NCBI GenBank assembly: GCA_959347315.1
Contig: OY365810.1
Span: 22,156,815-22,220,814, forward strand
Reading direction: 5' to 3'
DNA: 64,000 bases
From: Bimastos eiseni
Taxonomy: Eukaryota > Annelida > Clitellata > Crassiclitellata > Lumbricidae
Part shown: in pieces, positions 56,490 through 64,000 of the stretch
Layout of the letters: each line of letters begins with the position of its first letter
How positions within the stretch are numbered: the first letter of the stretch is position 1
Program-made: the position numbers and the translations under genes
The notes under the pieces: generated by a model
Seen by the model: the letters and a program-made list of their open reading frames with translations, nothing else
Told to the model about the DNA's origin: nothing
Database searches by the model: none

Positions 56490-57290
56490 CTTTTGGTTCT
56501 GAACCCTCCTCAAGCGTCCAATGTCGCCATTGACAACGTTCTCTAGGTCTTGCTTACAACTTGCTGTAACGATCCTTCATCATCCAGTCCAATGACGTCA
56601 TTCTCGGTCTACATCTAGTCTTCACCCTCCATTCCTCCCTCATTATGTGACTCTGCAGCCATTTTCTCTGTCGTCTCCTAATTATTCCTGTTTGAATCTG
56701 TTTCGTCCACCATTTATAGAATCTCTTTATTTTTCCTGCGTCCCATCCAGCTGACTCTCTCTATCCTTCGTTATATCGATATCTCGAAGTCCTCCAGTCT
56801 CTTGACGTCTTCCTTCCTCATGGTCTATGTTTCCGATCTGAATCGCCTCACACTCCATGTCGTTATTATTCGTTTCTTCTATGTAGCTTTCCTCTCATTA
56901 ATTCCTTTCTTTATAGAAGACAGATTTCCCATACATAGCCATTCTTCACTTTATTTCCGAAAGACACTTTGCATCATTTGTGATGATACTTCCTATGTAA
57001 CAGAAGTTTCTAACATGCGATATTTACTGTTGTTTTCTTTCCTTTATTCTCACGATCTTTTAGACTTTTTGATGTTCATTTTCATACCATACCCTGTTGA
57101 GATGTTATTTCGCCGATCTATCGTTTTCTGTTGCTCCTTCTGGATACCTGTCAGCATTACTTGGTCATATGCGAATCTTAATGCTTTCGTCTATCTTCTT
57201 CCCAGTGGTCTCATCTTTACACACTCCATCACCCTCAACTGCCTGTCATATAGTAATTCCTCACTGTAGATGCTAAAGAGTCTACAAACT
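56490..57290 (-). mobile_element. Non-LTR retrotransposon RT C-terminal half, heavily decayed
   Basis: Read on the minus strand across several frameshifts: a FADDQ-like start (RFAYDQVMLTGIQKEQQKT), then NISTGYGMKMNIKKSK, an RFRSE/RRFRSET block, and RQRKWLQSHIMREE-like sequence before TSLDWMMKDRYSKL and RERCQWRHWT. This order matches invertebrate endonuclease-reverse transcriptase elements. Stops and frameshifts throughout. The + strand 155-codon frame across it is a shadow. Confidence 0.8.
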
Positions 57291-57294
57291 CTTT

Positions 57295-58360
57295 AACACG
57301 ACTGGATAATTACATGACCAAATGACATTGTACAAGATCAGAGAAGGTACGAATTGATAATAGATGAACGTTGATTCGTTGAATATAACATTTCTCTATA
57401 TGTCCTTCTCTTGGCATTCTGTGGGGCGGGGGGGATGGGGCATCCACAGTTTTACTGAACCACATTTGTTATTCAGGTCCTGATTGAAGATACAAAATGT
57501 CTGTCTATCTATCCTTATTCGTTCTGCGTTCTAATCGCAGATCTGCCTGTCATTTTTGGGCTTGATATAATTAAGTCCAGTTCGTTTCTAAACGAACCTA
57601 ATCAATGATGTGCAGATTGTTTTCTTAAGCACAACTCATCTTTCTTTCTGCTCGTCCTCTCTCAAAACACCTTATATCCTGTTAGGTGCCCATTGACGGA
57701 CAGCAGCGTGTGTGATTAAGCATTGGAACAACACGTAATGCCAGTCCATAAACAGCTCGATTAGTTAAAGCTGACATTTAAGGGACGGCTGCTGTCAATT
57801 AGAATCTGGTAACTCCTTAAATTACGGTTTATTTCTTCAGCGTTCTGCTATTAGAGGGCTGCATCGAAATTCTATCCCACAAATCTTGGTCTGCGATCGG
57901 AAAGCAGGAACCCAGCGTACTATTTCCGTCTCTTCCAACTTCTTCCAGGTCTGAGAAATCCCATTATTATCAGTTGCCTCTTGCTGGGAACATCGCTCGT
58001 TTGGATTCGTCTGCTATATTGGGGAAACACATTCAATCGACGTCTACATGTAGGCTACTTAGCATGGCCAAATGGCGCTCGCTGATACGCATGCGCGGTT
58101 GTCTCAAGGGTCATCGCTCCTCCTTCATTCAGGGTGCTGAGAGAGGGCAGATCGTGCAACCCTGCCAAGTTTCTGATGTCTCTTATCGGATTGCTGTCGC
58201 TTGTTCAAGTCTACCCAGCCCCGACAGTGCACATTCATCCGTCATGCGTTGCTAGTCTGGGTCTTGCTAAAAGGGTCCTTTCGTCAGCTCTGTTAGGATG
58301 TTGATAAGGACGATTTTTATGCTGCATAAAACATTGAAAAGTTTTCCATCTGATATGTAT
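57295..58360. other. Intron; nothing recognised
   Basis: A G run (GGGGCGGGGGGGATGGGGC) near 57422. The frame at 57974-58255 has no domain. Confidence 0.45.
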
Positions 58361-58689
58361 CTAAATATATATCTATATAAATAAATATATATATATATTA
58401 AATTACTCGACTAACTTCCTGCAGACTGATGTGACCTATCAGTGTTTAAAGTTTATTATTTAGATGTATATATATATAATTAGGCCTATATATGGATAGA
58501 TTATAAGCGTCATCTTGCTGAGTCACACGAACTAAGCTACTTTTTATTGTGGTTTGACATAAACTAGTAAATTGGCGATAGGGCCTATAGGCGTATATAT
58601 AAAACTTATGAACAACTGGTGCAATTATTGACTGTCGCTATTTTCCTAAATCTGCTGACAGAGTCAAAATTATTAATTACTAGATAAAT

Positions 58690-59060
58690 AATTACCCAGA
58701 ATGCTCACAATAGGATGGACTCAGAAGGTCAGTAATGATGAACCGTATAGAATAATCGACATGACAGGAAATCCCTTGCAAAATTTAAAGTCCTTCAAAG
58801 AATGCTAGGTTTTTCGGACATATCTGCAGACTGAACGATGATAGAAAACTTAGAACGCTGTTTTTGGAATAATATATATGAAACAAATAAAAGAGTAAGG
58901 CAACATGTGGAATGTATACAGATGACATTGAAGAATGGGGCGGAACAAGTCTTCAAGAGTTGAGCCACGCTACAATGAACATAGAGGTGCGGAGAGATGT
59001 GGTCAGAAAGGCATCAGACACCTGATGAGCCCATGGTTGTTGATTGATTGATTGAATCTA
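58690..59060 (+). mobile_element. Non-LTR retrotransposon 3' end
   Basis: The + strand pieces TIGWTQKVSNDEPYRIID, FFGHICRL and TDDIEEWGGTSLQELSHATM match the end of LINE ORF2 (W..R.SN.EVL, FFGHI.R, DDI.EWTG.S..EL...A). Frameshifts interrupt. It ends with TGTTGATTGATTGATTGAA, the recurrent tail type. Confidence 0.85.
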
Positions 59061-59490
59061 AGTAAGTGATTACTAGTGCGTGCCAACATCGTGATCATGT
59101 TGGCAACACAACCCTCATTCCACTAGCACCTATCTCAGCTATGCAGACATGACCGCCTCTACCAAATAGCACATGATATGTGCCAACTAAAAAAATTCTT
59201 CCGTTCAAGTCTGGTACGGCATAATCACTGCTTCTTCCGGTTGATAAGATGTCTTTCTGTCTTCCTAATATATTGGACCTAATGCTGAATTTTATTTTTC
59301 GCTCAGCTTCAGTTTCCGTTAGTTTCATAGCTACAACAAACGGATTTAACTAAAATCATTTATCACTAGAATTACCCTTCAAACACTTGGTATAGAAAAT
59401 TTCATTATACCAAAATTCGTTTAGAATACTCAATGACCTTTGCGAAATGAATCCAATAGGCTTAAGCCAACAACTAGGGTGGGGCAACAG

Positions 59491-59574
59491 CTGTCGCCTT
59501 TGGATAGTTCTCTGTCGCCTTTGGATAGTTCTCTGTCGCATTTTGGTAGTCCTCTGTCGCATTTGGGTAGTCCT
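59491..59574. repeat. 21-bp minisatellite, four copies
   Basis: CTGTCGCCTTTGGATAGTTCT twice, then CTGTCGCATTTTGGTAGTCCT and CTGTCGCATTTGGGTAGTCCT. The period of 21 keeps frames open on both strands, which accounts for the small ORFs here. Confidence 0.95.
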
Positions 59575-59939
59575 CTGACCAAAAGTGGCATCGACCAATG
59601 CCAGCGTCTTGCATTTCCGCTAATCACGTGGTGAGTCATCTTTCGTTTCAATCTGATTCCAAATCTCTGCTAATTCAGTCGCTTCATGCAGGGTCATCGG
59701 GTGTATCAAATTGAGGACTGCAGCATCTAATGCATTTAATAATTTCTTGTGTTAGACTGACCGTATCGTTGCATAAAGATGGTGATCGATCGAAGTCAGT
59801 TTAAGATGACAAAGTGAAAGCGGTGTATACAGTATACAAGGCGAACAGAGTTCGATTAAAAATAATGTTGCGTGAACAAAAACTTTTTTTAAACTCTATC
59901 TACAAGGAAAAAGATTTTAAAGAGACAAGCACCTTTCCC

Positions 59940-60645
59940 TATATAGGACAATTAAGGCTGATATTAGTAGACCCATCTCTCCAGATGACGTCCTTCACCC
60001 TGCTCTGATGTTCAGTGACCGACTACCCTAAATGCTCCCTGTAATCGGCCTCTCTTTCTCTTACTCATGTGCGCAATCACCCATTCTTTCTTGCCAATCG
60101 TAGCTCAGACGCTCTCGGCCTCCAGGTGAAATCTTATGAATATGGGTTATTTTGTGACAGTGGCTCTAGGACAGAACCTTGGGAATACCACAACGTGAGT
60201 GGGAGGGGTGGCCAAAAATGTATAACGTCTCTAGCAGAGGGAGAGCGAGAAGACAAATAATACTGTAATCAGAGTAAGGCATTGCCAGAGGGACAAAACA
60301 AAGAAGAATTATAGGCTATGATGGATGGTGTAGAAAGTGGAGAGATTTAAAAGCGACAGAGGACAGAAACTTGTTGATGATTGACAGAATACCAAGAGAC
60401 AGGCAGGGTTTCAATGCAGGTTTTTTTTGTAAAAACATATTGACAGATGATGAGAAATTATTTGGAAGAAGGGTATAGTCAGCACAGTCGGGTAAGGAAA
60501 TATTTTTAGCGGAAAAAAGAAGTCTTGTTTGCTTCAGCTGTAGTTTTACCGGGAGCGTCTCTGTGTTGAAATCTTGAAGGTTCACTATATTAAGTTTCAT
60601 TGATAACATGATAACGTTATACGCATTTGCTATAAGATTCAATTT
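59940..60645 (-). mobile_element. Probable LINE RT remnant (minus strand)
   Basis: The minus-strand frame from 60642 reads LPDCADYTLLPNNFSSSVNM, like the pre-RT linker of LINE ORF2 (LP....A..FN.FF). Further on, WYSQGSVLEPLSQ resembles RT motif GVPQGSVLGPLLF with substitutions. Decayed and frameshifted. Confidence 0.5.
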
Positions 60646-60689
60646 CTGGCATTCAAATATCAGTTAGGCCGGGCTTAAATATCTCTCTG

Positions 60690-60940
60690 GCTCAAACCTA
60701 CATCTGCCAACGTAGGGCGTTTGCTGTTGCGGAATGACTTTCCCTTTCTCTGTGGATCAAACCAATGTCTGAAGGCTCTTCCTTCCTCTTCTACTCGTTC
60801 CCTGAAAACGTCTTTTTGCTTGAGGATTCTGCACTGAGAGCGCCTCAGAATATCCTGTGCTACGAGAGGCGCTACATAAATGTCCAGATACGATAGGATA
60901 CGTTTGCGTGTGCACTCTGTCACTATACCAGAAGCCGTCT
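60690..60940 (+). mobile_element. Non-LTR retrotransposon 3' fragment
   Basis: The + strand RRAFAVAE-like start, frameshifted, then SSFLFYSFPENVFLLEDSAL and an end reading REALHKCPDT. This fits the terminal block of CR1-like LINEs (ERAFSVAAP...WN.LP...F...LKT.LF ... LYKCPD). Weakly conserved. Confidence 0.55.
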
Positions 60941-60999
60941 GCCCAAGTCGTTCTTTTCACTGTTCATGCGTGATGCTGTTCTAAGACACACTGACCGAT

Positions 61000-61640
61000 C
61001 GCTGTCATGCTCGTCAAGCCATGCGCACAAAACTTAAAAAAGCTCTATTTAGTACAATTAATAATAATTATGAAATTATAGGTTACAACGTCCTATTCTG
61101 ATCATATATGTGAATGAGTCATACTACGTAACGTTTTGTAATATCGCCATAGATGTCATTAATAAGTCCGTGATATCTGCAATATCTTCCTCAAGTGCTT
61201 TATCAGACATGTACCGCTGGAGACCACCGCACTTGTGGAAAGTATGCCATTAGTTTTCTACCTATATATATTATATATATATCAGCTGTCATGATTGTCA
61301 TATATGTTGTGCTTGTCAAGCATTGATCGATAGCGAATTGTTATCAGATGACATTATCCTTCAGCACATGAGACCAGCACTTCAAAGGTTATTGTTGAAA
61401 GAAACATGCAATAACGAGCTATGTGCATTGCAATTAGGCCCTATATATACCGTACGTATACATGTTATGTGGACAACCTGGACATCAGTAGGACTCGTTC
61501 AAATAAGTCATCGCTGATCAAACGATCTTCAAAAATCGTCAAGAATGGCAGGTTCGAAGAGCAGAGGCTCTTGCGCATGCGTAGTTAACGACGAAGAATA
61601 CCCGTCTATCAATAGCTTATTAGTTATTTTACCTCCACAG
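61000..61640. other. Intron; nothing recognised
   Basis: A short TA run near 61263. The frame at 61323-61517 is unsupported. Confidence 0.4.
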
Positions 61641-61647
61641 AACACAC

Positions 61648-61712
61648 CGCCTACACACACACACACATGCACACACACACACACACGCACACACACACAC
61701 ACACACGCACTT
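61648..61712. repeat. (CA)n microsatellite
   Basis: About thirty CA dinucleotides with TG and CG interruptions. Confidence 0.97.
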
Positions 61713-61719
61713 ACCTAGA

Positions 61720-62905
61720 ATCCTAGACACACACCTGCAAACGTTTAAGGGATGATCGTTTAAGGTGCATTAAGATTTGAAATGGAAGATGTTTAACTGT
61801 TCTTCTTCGGTGGTTCACAAATCCACATCCGGTTGCTGAGATCGTGTTTACTCTTGAGGAGCAGTGGGAGCGAACTCATATTGCAGTAAATACCCCCTGG
61901 AAATCTAATAGTTTGGTTCACTTCCTGCCTGAACGCTACCACTTAATATCAACAGCTGAGAGACGCCAATACCACCACCCCACCCCCACAGGGGGTCCTT
62001 GGACCACTTGGCAACATCTGGACAAAGCCAAAGGCATCATCTCCCTCTGCCCCTTCCTACTTCTCCACCTATTGACTCATCATTGCTCTATAAATATTGT
62101 GTTAAGCTAACCCCGCATGCAGTGGCTTTCCTATTTGGTGGATGATAAAGCGAAATACTCCGGAATAATCCTTTCAAAAACGTTTCGAAATCCAGTGTGT
62201 CCTGTTAAGTCCGCTCCGTTATCAGTTAAAACGACGACATCCCGTAGTTATTGCCTGGGCTATATTGCATTGCGTGTGACACTTGTGGCACAGGAGCCTC
62301 TTCTCACATATGTATAGGCCCTATATTCATCATTATTTATGTAAATTCATAGGTGCCTTTGTTTGTAAAACTTGCCTTAGATATGTATGCAGTGTAGCAT
62401 ATATTTTAATTAGTGCAGTTGAAGCCATTGCCAAGAATTATATAGCGTCGCTGATTTAGAGCAGGATAGTGCACTACGTAGAGTAGCGTATAGGCCTACA
62501 ATGTAGCATAGTAGAGTCTATTGTAATAGTGTATTGCAATGGTTCCTTGCTGTCCTGAAAATCAGCCTTAGCATCAGTCTACCAATTTCATTAGCATTGC
62601 ATAAGTATTATTATTATTAAGTAGGCCTAATTTGCTAATCGCCGGAAATCGAGTCTCAAACGTCGCCTAGTGAAATACCAAAGCGCTTTCGTACAGCAAC
62701 TCGGATTTACTGATGCTACGCTCGTAATAATATGTGCTTAAAAATTAAAATACGAAGAACTTGTAAAAATGATAATAATAATATAATAAATATTGTAAAT
62801 AGTAATACTAATTCGTTTAGTAATTCAAGTGGACAAGTATAGGCCTACGTGGTAGGTTATATGTTAGTAGTAATACATATAGATGATGACAGAGACATAA
62901 CTGGG
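61720..62905. other. Intron; nothing recognised
   Basis: Frames at 61844-62317 lack domains. TAGGCCTA octamers lie near 62493, 62624 and 62842. Confidence 0.45.
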
Positions 62906-62910
62906 GTTCT

Positions 62911-63214
62911 ATCGCCTGACGACCAAGTATGAAAATAGCGCCCGACGACTAATTATGAAAATAGCGCCCGACGACTAATTATGAAATTAGCGGCCAATTA
63001 TGTAAATAGCGCCCGACGACTAATTATGAAAATAGCGGCCAATTATGAAAATAGCGCCCGACGACTAATTATGAAATTAGCGCCCGACGACTAATTTTGA
63101 AAATAGCGGCCAATTATGAAAATAGCGCCCGACGACCAATTATGAAATTAGCGCCCGACGACTAATTATGAAAATAGCGCCCGACGACCAATTATGAAAT
63201 TGGTCGTGGGGCGC
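62911..63214. repeat. 26-bp/19-bp composite minisatellite ending in a palindrome
   Basis: Units AATTATGAAAATAGCGCCCG plus ACGACT (26 bp) alternate irregularly with a shortened form AATTATGAAAATAGCGGCC (19 bp). About a dozen units in total, with TAAAT and ATTAGC variants. The last unit runs into its own inverse: GCGCCCGACGACCAATT and AATTGGTCGTGGGGCGC at 63177-63214 can form a stem with a 4-nt loop. Confidence 0.93.
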
Positions 63215-63985
63215 AAAATACTTTCTGCTTATTTAACATTTCCCAAGTACATCGAATGACGATTTAAATTTTAATAAAATAAGATATTAGAACACAGATT
63301 ATTAGATTGGTATACTTATGCACGCTATTCTTCAAATCCACTTAACTGGATATTTTTGGACTCAAACAATAAAAAAAATCTTATAAATACATTTGGGGTA
63401 AATAAGTTAACACATTGCATCTAAATGAAGAGTAAAATTAATAAGTTAAGTCTTCATTACGTCATTCTCTTTCTTTGGTGCCCTGGAACATGTGTCCACC
63501 TCTGCACCCACATCTTGTTGATAGCAAGTCCATCATATGTCGAATTTAACTGTACGGCAGCCTGTAAGGCGTCTATTTCTCCTACTGCTCATTCTACAAT
63601 CGCCACAGCGAGTATAAGGTTGAGTCGACCTTGGAGTAGTAGGTTGATGATCCTGATCTCTTACCTACGTATAGTATTTGAAGTTCTAGGACTCCGGGAT
63701 CAACTGCATAATGAACTGAAGCAATGGGTGACTGCAGTCACTTCCAATACTTGGCGCCGATACGACTAGAATGGCCAACCGAAACGTCCTCTGAGATTTT
63801 GCAATATTGTTTTGGCGAATGTTATGTTTGCGTTGGTCGAGAGGAACCGTTAAACGTTGCGCTCTGATTGTGTAACATTTAGCGAGTGCAGCAGTCACAG
63901 GATGTTCGGCGTCTATAGGCTACATGTACATTGTACATGCAGTGGTAAGCTGCTTCTAACATTGTGCAGCCTGTTTTCTTTTCAG
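63215..63985. other. End of FGFRL1 intron 2
   Basis: No other exon supported. Frames at 63425-63769 (plus) and 63686-63898 (minus) have no domain. Ends in the polypyrimidine tract CCTGTTTTCTTTTCAG. Confidence 0.45.
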
Positions 63986-64000
63986 CTCAAGGGAATAACA
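63986..64000 (+). CDS. FGFRL1: Possible start of FGFRL1 next exon, cut by the window edge
   Basis: A textbook acceptor (CTGTTTTCTTTTCAG) precedes CTCAAGGGAATAACA. Spliced to the phase 1 donor at 51959 the codons read A-Q-G-N-N, with no stop, as expected for the linker between the first two Ig domains. Only 15 bases are visible, so the evidence is the splice signal, phase and strand. Confidence 0.35.

Noticed and set aside
56802..57269. 155-residue hydrophobic + strand ORF resembling a membrane protein
   Set aside because: It is the antisense of a decayed LINE reverse transcriptase on the minus strand.

Overview
This is eukaryotic, animal DNA. Coding signal comes as short exons with GT-AG borders inside long introns. 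There are no operons, the AT-rich non-coding sequence is full of microsatellites, and tRNA-derived SINEs, non-LTR retrotransposon tails and hAT and Tc1/mariner elements are abundant. The octamer TAGGCCTA recurs some 25-30 times. The best-recognised gene, FGFRL1, is metazoan. A PAN/apple-like secreted protein and a Mab21/cGAS-like nucleotidyltransferase fragment fit a marine invertebrate, perhaps a deuterostome such as an echinoderm or hemichordate, but the species cannot be fixed from the sequence.

Region 1 (about 1-9.8 kb, + strand): the 3' half of a gene for a coiled-coil nuclear protein. Four in-phase exons (1083-1206, 3110-3325, a 20-nt microexon at 4655-4674, and 8865-9630 with the stop codon) are interrupted by a dead Tc1/mariner element with 209-bp inverted repeats and by a hAT relic with a perfect 8-bp target duplication.

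Region 2 (about 9.8-14.9 kb): a non-autonomous hAT-like element, two non-LTR retrotransposon 3' fragments and a GAT array.

Region 3 (about 15.1-17.8 kb): the first exons of a secreted cysteine-rich PAN-like protein (+ strand). In the opposite orientation lies an NTase-fold exon with a GSS...DND motif (Mab21/cGLR-like). A hairpin and a cluster of 20-bp palindromes lie beside it.

Region 4 (about 19-45 kb): no confident gene. It holds a hAT-like element, a long-inverted-repeat element containing a SINE, a possible pogo-like nest, a small MITE, LINE fragments, a foldback hairpin and large simple arrays (GAGGAGTAT, CATA/TATG, GAAG, TCC).

Region 5 (about 42.6-64 kb, + strand): the 5' part of FGFRL1. 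It comprises a possible non-coding first exon ending at 42663, a signal-peptide exon (50513-50681), a CATC/CCAT-rich intron, the first Ig-domain exon (51683-51958), and a 12-kb intron loaded with SINE and LINE remains. A strong 3' splice acceptor in the correct phase lies 15 bases before the window ends. The remaining Ig domains, the membrane segment and the tail should lie to the right.

I found no convincing intact tRNA, any rRNA or a CRISPR array.
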